Positions 23,634-36,400 of a DNA stretch of 64,000 nt are shown in pieces. Position 1 is the first letter of the stretch; each line of letters opens with the position of its first letter. Made by a program: the position numbers and the translations under genes. The DNA comes from Heliocidaris tuberculata (taxonomy: Eukaryota; Echinodermata; Echinoidea; Camarodonta; Echinometridae), in NCBI GenBank assembly GCA_025618425.1, contig CM046845.1, positions 32,359,277 to 32,423,276 on the forward strand. The letters are read 5' to 3'. Below the pieces are notes generated by a model, which made no database searches, was not told the DNA's origin, and worked only from the letters and a program-made list of their open reading frames with translations.

Positions 23634-24400
23634 TACCTTGCATGTGTAGTCCCATATATACAAGTTACAAGTGCATGGTAAAAAAACCTGATCACACCTG
23701 CCAATTTTGTGGCTTTTTTTCTTTTTTATTCATTCAATTTTTACAATCTTAGTTGATCCTGGATGGTTACCCCTTTAGAAAACTCCGAGGGTGGTTTGCA
23801 TGGCTCACAGTATGTGGGAAATGGTGATATTTAGATCTAGATTTTTTGGTTGATATCTTCCTCCACACGCAGTATAGGCATGGGCTGTATAGCTCTGTGG
23901 CCAGTAGCAGATTGATAAGCCACAGAGCTCGTATAGCTAGATCTAGATCCCTCTATAGCTCAACGACAACGGTACAGTTTGAGTGTTTCAGAAATCAAGA
24001 AACAAGTCTCTCTTTACAAATTAATAACTCAAGAGAGCATGGGTCTTGGGGCTGCACGCTGCGCTGAATTAATTCCTACGTTATAATACAAAAATTGGGT
24101 CTTTTCTTACCTGATATTATGATCTTGAGAATTAATATGGCTGTAGCACTACTACTATACTATACCGTACTAGCACTACCCTCAGATTTGATTGGCAACG
24201 CTAAGCAAAGGATCGCTTAAAACTTTCAGGATCAATTCGTAACAAATCATCACAGTTTATCCTCTGTGATTAATAATGAATATCATTTTAAAGTTTTTAA
24301 AATTTAAACCAAATCTTTTTTGATAAAATTTTGATTTGACAATTTATTGATGAATAATAATATTTTTATGCAACTCGAACAAGGATAAGAATTATTCAAC

Positions 24401-27400
24401 ATGGCGGCGCTCAGGTTACTTCTTCTGCGAGGAAGCGCGTCCAATTTGGTCCGTTTTTCGGCTACAAGACGGCCAGTTGTGACTTCGACAAGATTATTTT
24501 GTTCAGGAGAGAAAGTCACACACACTGGACAGGTAAATTAAAGAAATATATCAGAATATTCCCGTTAAATTACAATTTGTATTAAACACGAAAAGTGACG
24601 AATGTCGATTCCATTGCATTGATTGGCATTAACTTAAAGGTAGAAGATAGTTTTGGGAAGCTCTCAAAAACTTTTCGTGAGATTTCTTTGATTTTACTTA
24701 ATAAACAGCACGGTACTAACATAACTAAGATGCTGTGAAGTTTTTTCCTCCTCTAGTGAAATATTTATCGAATGAGAGGTGAAAAGTAATAAAAATCCCT
24801 GGCCCAAAAAAGGGGATGTAAATTCAAACAACGGCCACACACATTACGCACATAGGGATTGCTGTGTGTTATAGAATACGCTGCACACAGTGCACGTATT
24901 CACGTTTCAATGGGCGATCGTGCATTCAGTGCGTTTGATGCTGTCGCTCAATAGACAGTAGAGGGCTCACTTCCGCGGGGCTTTTTAAATTCTACCGTGA
25001 TCAACTTTCAGCTCGTCACCACAGACTCATCTAACGTCATCACCCAAAGATAACGTCATGTAGGAAATCCCAGAGTGGTTTCCAAACTCTTCTTCAAATA
25101 AAATTCAGATGTGACCCATATCTCCTTTCAGTATAAGAAATAACAACAGTCATATCAACGAAACAAAACATTGGCATGCATTTAATTAGACCGTCAACGC
25201 TTCCGGGTTTGCGTGAATGACCGTAGAGGCAATCACGATCGTGATTTTTGCACAAATAAAGTTCTTCTAGCTTTACAATTTCTTTCTATTCTGCTGCATT
25301 TGTTTATGGTTCGAGGTAAACTTTATTGAAGTTATGAATACTTTTCTGACAAATACATAGCATTTCTGACCATCTTAGAGTTTTTTGTGAAAAGATTTTA
25401 TGCCTTTCAAAATGACCTTCTCGGGCCCAGCTTCATCGAGAGCGACTGCATTTTGTACAGTTTTTATGTGTTATCGTAGGCCCCATATATTGTCTTTCGT
25501 GTGTGGTGATCGACCTATGTCAGTATGTGCTCACTTTGCTTGTGTCATTTCCACTAGGGGTAAATGTAATAAATCAGACATAGGTCAGTCCATTTGAATT
25601 CCATGAGACAGAAGTGAAGCTGTAATTTATATCAAACTAGTCCAAAGACATTTACTTTTAGAAAGATAAACAAATTTGTGTACCCACTTGTGACTTGACT
25701 TGAGAAGTTGAGACTTGAGTACTACTAAGTTTGTTTCAAGTTTTGAACTGATAAACAGTCGATAGTCTATCTTGATTTGGAAAGGCTTCCTACCCCCTAA
25801 CTCTAACCTTCGTTAGACCCTAGCCTTGGCCTCCCTAGGATTCTGTTATCCCAGCTTTAGTTAGAACCTTACCCTAACCATTTTGTGGACACGGGGGGAG
25901 GGGGTACAAAACTTCAGTTAAAAAAGGGCCATTTTAATATTTTTTTTCAAACATTTTTCTAGCTTTCCTTTGGGGATGGTTTAACGACTCCGTGCTCTGG
26001 CAACAATTACTGTGTGTCAGTTTTCGCGCACACTATCATGACAAACCTGAGACAAAATTTACCTAACCCTTACCATAAACCTAACCCTGTTATTATCTAG
26101 ATAATTCTATCTTTCAAATGTTTTTAAAAATTGACACTTTATTATTAATAACTCAAAAGTAACAACTTAAAACTCATTTCAGGCTGAGGTTTCCACATTG
26201 TAAAGTTGAAGGATGTAAAATTTATTTGGAATAAATTTCTTGACATTTCTTTTTATTCTCAAAACATTGCTCTGATTTAGATTTTCACTTTTAGAAAATA
26301 AATTACAGGACCCAAAATATGTGTATATCAGCACAATTTACACTGTGCATTGCAGCTGAAATTCCAGAGCAACTCCTTTAAAGGGAAATCCAACCTTAAT
26401 GGCAAGTTGCTTTGAAAGAAAGGGGAAAAATCAGAGAAGCAGATTGGTGAAAGTTTGAACGAAATCGGACAAGCAATAAGAAAGTTATGAATTTTTGAAA
26501 GTTGTAATCACTATGCATATGGGAATTTCAAATTGGCCGAATAGGTAATGTCACTGTGATGTAGATGTGGACAACTCCCCCATTCTCTCTAACACACAAA
26601 ATGACTAAAATGTCACTTTTTTTCAAATGCATTACTCGGTAGGATCTTTTCGTTCATGAGGACCTATAACAATATGCTATCTCCAATATACTTTGAGTAC
26701 AGCCCCAAGGGTAAAAGCGCCTCGAAGAAAACTGCAAATTAATGATATTTTTGTGTACGACAAATGGGAGAGTTGTCCACAGTAATGTCACAATTGACTC
26801 ACAAAATTGCCAATTTGAGATTCGCATAGATGTAGTGATCTCATTTTTCAAACATCCATAACTTTCTTAGTCCGTGTCCGATTTCTTTCAAACTTTCACC
26901 ATCCTGTTTTTCTTATTTTTCTGCTTTCACACAAATCATCTTATTACCAAGGTTGGATTGCCCTTTAACCCAGAGTTGTGACTCATAAATGACATTGGAT
27001 AGCAAAAGTTTGGCAGAAATGACAGGTACGATGCACGATGTCAATTGTCACCTGAGCATACATTTATATGTCGATAGACAGAAATAACCGTCTGGTATGG
27101 ATAATTGTTTATTAGAACCGACATCTCTCAACCTTCCTCAGGCTGTCAGTGGAACAATTCTGTAGATACAAGAGACTGGCCCTCTTGTCTCCAACTCGGC
27201 CACTCTGATTTCTCATCAGTGGTACATGTATCATTTTTTTTTTTAATTGTATATGCACAAGTTAAAATTTTGCATAAAATGGGTAATTTTCAGGTACATG
27301 TATAATGATAAACATTGAAATGTTACATGGATTTGAAAATGAATAAAAGGAACCCCTGGTAGTCTGACTCTAGATGTCTCTTTTTTGAGAAAAAAACCAA

Positions 27401-30400
27401 AACGTAGGGTCATATCTTTCTGAAAGAAACTGGGGACTCAAATAGCGTAAGCCTGATTCTTTGAAAATAGGGTACTTTCTGTGAATATACACTCGAAAAG
27501 CAAAAAATCAGGTACCTGTCATAGAGCCCAGTTTAATGTAGCTTACACACAAAGTGATCATCGTTTTGTGAAAAATGTTCTTGGAAGTCTGCGAAATAGG
27601 TCATTTACTCATTTTCAAACCTGCGAATGATTATGTGTTACACGTTTGAATTGAAACCACTTGGCCCGATCCCTCCCCCCCCCCCCCCCCCCCAAAGAAA
27701 GATATGCAAAGAACTTTAAAAACAAAAATGAGAAATAAAGACTGTGATCAAGGAATTCCAAAATATCATCCTTAATATTATGAAACCATGCATAAGTTGC
27801 AAGGGGCAAAAACTTGAACAAAAACAATCATTGCATCTGTATATTTCATATATATTTCAACTGAGTATATAGAAGTTTATTACACATATATTCACAAAAT
27901 TACACTGCTTTGTACATACATGTATCATGTATTTTTAAAATCTTTTGGAACATCACTTCAATGCTAGTGCTACACTACATGTACTATCATAAACTTCTTT
28001 AGGGGACAAACCTCCTCCCCTTTATCTGTTAGCAAGGATGGCTATTTTTGTCCTGGTATTTATTAATCAGATGTAATTATATATTATCAAAACAATCAAG
28101 AATAAAGTCTTGTGCAAGTTCAGATCATACATGTTTAATTGTCAAACACCAAAACTTGCTGGTTGAAGTGTCCTTCTGAAAATGGCATCGTTGAGGCAGT
28201 TAACTGAGAATAATTCCTCATCTTGCATGTTCTATCTATCCAGATCTCACATCCTCTTGTATCGTGGGTACCTTCATTGATAGAATAAAAAATAAAATAA
28301 AAGCAAGGATTATTCACTTAGCATTGCATAGAAAATGCCAATAAGAACAGTCATATTCTCTATAACTTTTTTACACTCAACAAACCACGCCCCCCAAAAT
28401 CATGTAATTCCTAGAGAGCAAGGACATGTATTATGCTTAGGGAACTGGACGCCCCCTCCCCCCCCCCCCCCCTTACAAAATTCTGGGTCTAAATAGATAT
28501 TGATATTTTGATGAATATAAGTCCATTATGGCTCATTTTCAGGGCAGTTATGCATTCTTTGTTGTTTTCAAATCCAAATGTTTTCTATGATAAATACTGT
28601 GTAGTATACATATCATTTTCTTTACTACATGTATGTATTTCAAACACCACATGGGTATCTCTGTGGTTAGAATGTCAATAAAGGTAATGTCTGCGCTATC
28701 AAGAATATCCTTTCAAACTAACAGGATAATTCGGAGAAACGATGAAGGAGTATACGAATTAACACATACTTGCTTTCTTGTTGAACCAGGATTGCAGAAT
28801 AACACCTTTTTGGCCATCTCCTAGTCCTAGTGATAAAGCAAGCCAAAGATGTCTGCTGCCATTTGATGTTCAACCAAGGGGAAGCTTTGGAGAGTTGCTG
28901 CAGAATGGGCTGCCTCCTGCAAAATATGAAAGAAAAAAAAGCAAATTAAAATCTCATCTGAATATTCACTAGATCATACATTTTAAAAATGCAAACTATT
29001 CATTAAGACTAGGTCAATTCTCAAGTTAAATACCTGACTAAAACAATTATTAATCACCTGACACAAATCATCTTTTTTCTATTATTCCACTTTCCTGTTT
29101 TCTATTTTACTTGTTTCAAAGAATAATCTACAATACCAAAGGAAAAATAAATTACTCACCCAGTTTACAGGCTGAAGTTTTCATCCTCTTGTCATCTGAA
29201 GATCTTGATATGTTCTTAATGGCCCCATCTTCCCTCCATTATGCCAGATGTCTTGTAAAAATTAGTTTTCATGGTTTAGCCTAATGTTTTCTAAACCATA
29301 GACCTGTAGAGAAAGACAAGATAACAAATACATGTGATGATGTATAAACTAAAGACTGTCTTTATGGAAAATGATAAAGAATATTACAAATTTTGTTTGT
29401 ACATTATGTATATCGAACCCCTCCCTCCCCAAAAAAATAAAATAAAAATAGATTAATAATAAAAATGAATGAATGAAAAGATAAAATAGATCTACAAAAA
29501 AATTAAAAAAAATAATTGTCAAGATCAAATACATAAATTGTTATAGTGATCTTTTTCAGGCAAATTTATATGGCAGTTTGCTTCTGTAATTTTTCATTGA
29601 ACCTAATCGGACCTAATCTAGATACAGTACATATAGACCTATGAAGTTTTACGTATATATATCAACAACTGGTGATACTTGACATTGCCCAAATATTGAA
29701 TTAAACCATGCTGATATGAGTCAGATACTGCCTACTGGGCCCTGTCTCACTAAACGGACATATAGTCGATTCTGCAAAGTCAGCGATATATCCCATTCAG
29801 TTAAAAAATGTGCTAGTCTAGTCTACAGCAATTGGAAAGTTACAAGTATAACAATCTTTCAAGAAACGCTAGCTGTCCTGGGCACCAGCAGTTATCTACA
29901 AGTACAAAATAACCTCGCATATGTGTGAGTGGGGCACCAGGAGGCTGGAGATATGACCCGCCATCTGCCCCCCCCCCCCCCCAGCGCCCTTCACCACCCG
30001 CCACCAATGATAAACTCTACTCAATTTCAAGAAAAGAAAAAAATAGCAATGGCTTTATAATTATCTCCCTACAATTCACTGCACTCTCAAGAAAAAAAAA
30101 AAAGATCCAACAAGCAACAGAAAAAAATAATAATAATAATTGCTTAATTCTTGACCCCCCCCCCCCCCCGGCACTGACGTCATGCCTAAAATAAATCACA
30201 CAAGCATGTCATGAGGACCATTACCTAAAATCTAAATATGCCTAAATCTATTATATGAGACTATAGAGAGCACAAATCGTTTGTATAAGACACGAAATCA
30301 AGTCAAAATTATGACCAAAGCAGCTCCAAGCGAGCCTTGCGTAACAGGGTGGGACTGGATTGCGTCGCCAACAACCGCGGCGGAGGAGCGTATGTTGCAC

Positions 30401-33400
30401 CGCTAGAAATAGAATTCAGCGGCTCTCATGATCGAACTTAATTCGACATCTCCAAAATAATATCAGAATAAGTAAATTGAACACGATTGCATCAAAATCA
30501 CAAAACTTCAGACTATCACAATATACAAAATCTAATATGTGTTGATTAATATACGTGATATGACTTTCATATTTTCAATAGGTCGTTGTTTTACCGTAAA
30601 GAAAATGAAAAATTACCTTTGAATTCCCCCAAGTCGAGAGCTCATCCGATTTCAGGAAAAACTTTAAGATGAAATGCTTTGTTATTATAATGAGGTCTAT
30701 ATCCTCGTTCATACATCTGAAAAAAAATTATTCAAAGACCAAATGCAAACAAAAAATTACATCATCTTTTCCAAAACCATATATTTTACTAACGATTTTA
30801 ACAATTTTGTGACAAAATCATACCTTTTGATTATTCGACATTACGACATTTTCTTACCCTTAAAATTGAATAAAACTACTTGCAAGTTCAATATATGAAT
30901 ATTCATAGTAGGGGACGGCAAATTTTTTTGCATAGTTTTTATTCTTTTTTGTGATTGGTCATAAAGTGAGTTTTGGTTAAATTTTGTTTGCATAATTTAT
31001 TAATAAGCTATTGTTTACAATCATAATCACCTACGTCACAAACAAAATGTCTGCGCGCGTAACCTGGGCGCACACGCACATACGTGAGTGCGAAGCGCTG
31101 GGTTTATTGTGCGGGGAACCTTCGGGTGGATATGGTCTTAGCGTGAGGCAGTGAAAATCCGTTACCAAGCGTTTCTTACAGATATTTACACTAAAATTTG
31201 TTCGAAATCGTGAATGGAATGTTAAATAATCTCGTACATGTGTCTTATGATAAAAGGAGAATAGTATGTGACTATGTTAGATAAGTTTCTTGCCAGCCTT
31301 GTTTTTGCTACCGAGACTGTCTGTGAGCTTTAAATTAAGCAGCCAAACAGCAGCCTAGGGCTAGGCCCTAGCCCTAGGCTTGTAGACCTAACTCCAAATC
31401 CAGGGAGCTCCGTGGCCTGGAATTAAGGCTTTAACTGAAAATTCTGTCTCTCGTTCGTTATCCCCTTATTTTGGTAGGGTCGGCTCTTCACGATCACTTA
31501 GAGTCTTAGAACTAGAAGAATGAACGAGAGACAGAATTTTCGGCTTTAGCAGTAACAGCAGGGTTGAAAACAAGCCGGAAATAAATCTCAGAGCATATTG
31601 CTAGATGTAATTCCGGACAGGTCATTTTTAAACAGTACATCGAACAATTTCATGCAAATTGTCACAAATCTTTCACAGGATAGGTTGAAAATCATGTGAA
31701 TTGCAAATATTCACTGGTTTTAGTATAGATCTAGTCAAGGATTGTAATTCTGAACAGATTGTATTACCGAACGCCTAAAATGGGTTTTCATACGCGTGGG
31801 ATTACGCGTATGAAAACCACACTATTGTGTCTTTTTCCCATAGAGTCTAGGTTTCACACATTCAGAAATACAGTACCCTTTTCAAGGGACCAAAACGCCG
31901 CGTCGTTGGGAAGGGGTTCACTCGGAAGGGAATATCGTATTAAATCTACGTTGTCTTTTTGAAATTCCATCAACTTTTTTTTCTGTAGGACTTTGAGCAT
32001 TCATTAAGTAAGTTTGACAGATATTCGTTTGATATTTTATTTGCTATCGTTGATTTTCTGAAAAGTGTTCGGACACTGGATCCACCACCATACTGTTAGA
32101 TCTACTTGATGCATGTTTTTCGTAAAATCTGACGGCAGAATTGACAGGCTAATTTCTGTTAAGTGTCTGGAAATGCAACCCCTCATCCTACATGACATAG
32201 CCTCATAGCCGTAGTGCCTGCGTTCAGTATCTTACTCTTGAATCTTGAATTCGAGGCACCCCAATAGCTGTATTGACAGCTGTCCAGGTCCTAGGTGTCC
32301 CTAGGTTGACTATAATTATTCCCAATATTCCTGACCTCGCTGCCGCTATTGACCCTAATCCCAACAGCAGCCAAGAAGAGGATCTACCATTTAACAAAAG
32401 CCAGCAAGAACCGCCAAAATCTGATCTACTAAAAGCCGCCAACAACTGCATGTATATTGATCATCCATTTTTGTCTTGCCTGCGTAGTGCACAGAGCTAG
32501 ACTAGATCTATACGTGTTACTATTTCTGTCATTCTGTTCATCGGACATCTGGGACATACGGTGCTTAGCAATCACCACAAAAGGGCAAAGAAATACACAA
32601 AAAATAGAATCACCAAATTCATACCACAGGTACATCTCTTAAAGGCACAGGTCAAGTTTGAAAATGAGTTGAATCTGACCAAGGTCAGAGATCAAAAGGT
32701 CAGTGAACTTTCTGGACCTAAATGTAAATAATGAGAATAGCCTTAAGGCTTAGCAATATTTGAATGGAAAGTCCACCCTGGTAATTAAAGGGGTAGTCCC
32801 CTGGTAATTAGTTGATTTGAATAAAAGCAGGAAAAAAAAAAAAAAGCAGAAACAGATTAGTGAATGTTTGAGCAAAATCCGATAAAAAATAATAAAGTTA
32901 TGAATTTTTGAAGTTGTAATCAATCAAACACAAAGTGGCAACACTATGACGATATGAAATTTTCTGTCCTGAGCAAATGGAAGAGGAGCTCGCAAGATAC
33001 GTCACAGAGTTGCCAATTTGTGTTTGATTGATTACAACTTCAAAAATTCATAACTTTCTTATTTCTTATCGAATTTTGCTCACACCTTCACTGATCTGTT
33101 TCTTTAAATTTTCTGCTTCTTTTAAAACCAACTTGATATCAGGGTGGAATTTTTCTTTAAGAAGCCTTTGGGTTGTTTCTTGGCTGCTCTAGGATTTGTT
33201 TTTGGCTTGTTTTCAACTCTGCTGTTGCTGGCTTTTGGCTGCTTTTAGTAGGACCAAATCACAGTGCCCATCCCTGAGGACCCAGGAACACAGGGCTCAA
33301 CCCCGAGCCAGGGCCAGGCTCAATGATAGATTTCCAGGTCAACTAGCCAAAATTGGAAAGCATGGACAAGGTCAATAGACCTGTTCACAAATATATTCAA

Positions 33401-36400
33401 ATTTTATGCATACTTTTAAAATAAAGGTTGTTCTTGACAACCTGAAAGCTTTTCAGAGGCTTGTCAAACATAGCAACAAGTAATGTATGCAAACTGGATT
33501 CCAAGTATTGTAGTTCATTCATTAATAACAGGTTAATGGAATCCCTCGTTACTAGGTCCCCAAATGAAGAAACATGAATAAATTTGGATAACTTAGTGAC
33601 AGGTCTAACTGAATGATTTTATAGAATTTCTATTATATCATGTAGTGATGAGTCAATTAAGGACACGTTGCCTGCACTATCTTGCTAAGTTGCTTCCTAA
33701 TCGTAATCCTATCACCTTGGCTTTAGACTGTTTGTCAACACATAGATCTAGAAGGTCTATGTGTATTTTTACGATTTTTTGAGTAGATCAAGGAAGCTAA
33801 ATTAGACCTAGATCTAATATCTACAGTTTTTAGAGAACCTGGAAATCATGAAGGTTCTCTCTTATCCCTCTTTTTCTTCTATCTCCGTCTGTCTCCCTCT
33901 GTCTTCCTCGACCCTCTCATTCTCCCTTTCTCTAGCTTTCCCTCTCTCTTTATCTTTCACATATTTGCAAGACTTAAAAGAAAATTAAAATTTTACTATT
34001 GGCATTGTTTTGTTTTTTTTATCAATTGCAACCTACATGTATTAAAAGAAATTGTTTTTGAAATCAATGACATATGCTCTTTTTGGAACTCTTATAGATA
34101 TTTTGTTTTGTTTTTGTTTTGTTTTTTGTTTTTGAGGGGAGGAATTGACCTCCAACACAGATTATTTATTTATTTTTATTTTTGTGCTTATAAATCACAA
34201 TCTCCCATATGGAATTGTCTCATTTCGTAATGTATATTTATCCTGTTGCCATGGTATTTTCATTTTGCTGCCATTAGAATACTTTCATTTGTTTTGTTCT
34301 TCCAGTTGTCATTCATGATTTTACTTTGTCTTTCTTTTATAGGTCTATGATGAAGGAGATTACAGGAAGCTTAGATTTATTGATAGAGAAAAAGAAGTGA
34401 GTCCTTTTTATTTACATACAAGAAGCTTGCATGTATAGTTTATTTTTTGAAATATATATACTTATGCTGCTTCTTTCTAATTATTACTTGGTTTACACAA
34501 ACATGGAGAATGTTCTTAAACTTTGTTATTTTTTTCTGTATTGATTGTATCTAATGACTGCTGACTTCATGATATAGGAAAAATTAAATGATACTAAAAC
34601 ACAGATTGTGATGAAGTATCACATCTGTATAATAATATTTTTATGATATTGATAATACAGGAAATATTCATCATTGCATACTCAGCTACCTATCTGCTCA
34701 TGCGGTATAGAATGTGATGTGCCCCCAGAAGAAAAACATTTACAAAATATGAACCTGTTATTCATGCCAAATTGCCAATGCTTTTTCACAGGAATACATA
34801 TTTTTTACATTACTGTTAGCTGTAGCAATGGTCAATTGATTAATAATGGTATCTGGTAGCAATGAGCATTATCCCAGTGTTGATTTTGTGGGCAACCATT
34901 TCTCTTACTCTTTCATATTAGGTTGCCTGACATAGCAGTTTGCTGGGCCTAGGTCACCAAGCCATTGCTTGTGTTGAGCCTTGCCTAAAAGTAGTTCCTC
35001 CTTTACAAGAATGTTTTTTTGAACCTTATAGGTAAATGAACAGTTTGCAATAGACCTTGTCCATGAAGAACCACCCATAGAAATCGAAGGAAGGAGTGTC
35101 TATTGTGATGGAGGTGGAGGTGCATTAGGTCATCCTAAAGTTTATATCAATTTGGTAAGTTCCACAAGGCAACATCCTGGGTCCTATTCTGCCTTATACA
35201 CAGAAGGTTACTTTAAAGGGAAATCCAACCTTAATTTTTTTTCTATTGATATTATATGAAGCGTAACTTGCTGATTAATTTGATACCAAATTTACCAGAA
35301 TTGGACAGCTATGAAAAAAGTTACAGAATGTTTTAGATCCCACCTAACACGTCTTTCGCCCGTCGTCTGCTGCACATGGGGCCGCCATTTTCCACGAATG
35401 ACGTATCTGTGGACAACTGGCTAGTCTAGATTGTGTCTTTTTTTATTTTTCATTTTTTTAAATTTGGTTTTATTCCCCTACGCTGCTCTTTCTCTATGCT
35501 ACACAGGGCGCAACTCTCCACTAAGCGCGCGATCCCCAAAATTTTGGCCGGAAGGTGGAATTGCAAATGACTCTTAATTGTTTGGATCCCGTGATACGGA
35601 GACCATAAAACAAAATATTAGGGGCAAGTTTTATTACGCTTCTCTGAATACTTTTCTTTAATCATTTTTCTGAATATTTAATTAGATTTTTCGCTTTTTG
35701 AAAAAAGCAAGGCCAACAATCAGTAATTAATTCAGAGCACGACAATTGCCATAGTGTATTGCAATTGAAATTCCAGAACACCTTTTTAACCCAGAGTCAT
35801 GAATCATTAATGACACTGGACCGCAAAAGGTCGGGGGAAACGACAGCAAGCAACACACAATGGCCATTGTTGTGTTCTGAATTATTTACTGATACACACA
35901 GATTTTCTTGCCTTGATTTTTCAAAAAGTGAAAAATCTAATTAAATATTCAGGGCAATATTATAAGAAAAGTATTTAGAGAAATGTGATGAAACTCGCTC
36001 CCAAACGATTTTACATCCTTCAACTTTACAGTGTATAAACCTCAGTCTGATACAATGTATAATTTTTGAGTTATTAACAATCAAAAGTGTCCAAAGTTTT
36101 TTTTTTTTTACCTATACAGTAGTAGTAGTGAAGAGTCACGCTCTGCGTGGGATATGCGCGTAGAGAAAGAGCAGCATAGGGGAATAATAATAATAATTTT
36201 TAAAAAAGGATAGAATCTAGACTAGGAATTGTCCACAGATACGTCATTCTTTGACTAAGTCCACTGGAAACATGGAAAATGGCGGCCCCCATGCATGTGC
36301 AGCAGATGACAGGCGAAAGACGTGTTTGGGGGTTCATTATTCTACAACTTTCTTCATAGCTGTGCAATTATAGTAAATTTGGTATCAAATTAATCAGCAA

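Larger units (their letters stand above)
24533..34342 (+). other. NDUFS6 intron 1 (9.8 kb): repeats, homopolymers, no convincing coding exon
   Basis: Apart from the elements listed separately, the intron has poly-C runs (about 27666-27694, 28456-28473, 29969-29982, 30155-30168). CCTAACC-rich sequence at 25790-26090 is related to the repeats at 1561 and 51935. CpG-richer patches lie at 30330-30420 and 31050-31130. Open frames here are short and resemble no family I know. Confidence 0.6.

Noticed and set aside
32224..32500. Overlapping 75-codon frames on both strands
   Set aside because: No homology recognised and no exon-like splice sites. CTACTAAAAGCCG near 32430 has an inverted relative near 33230, suggesting repeat sequence.
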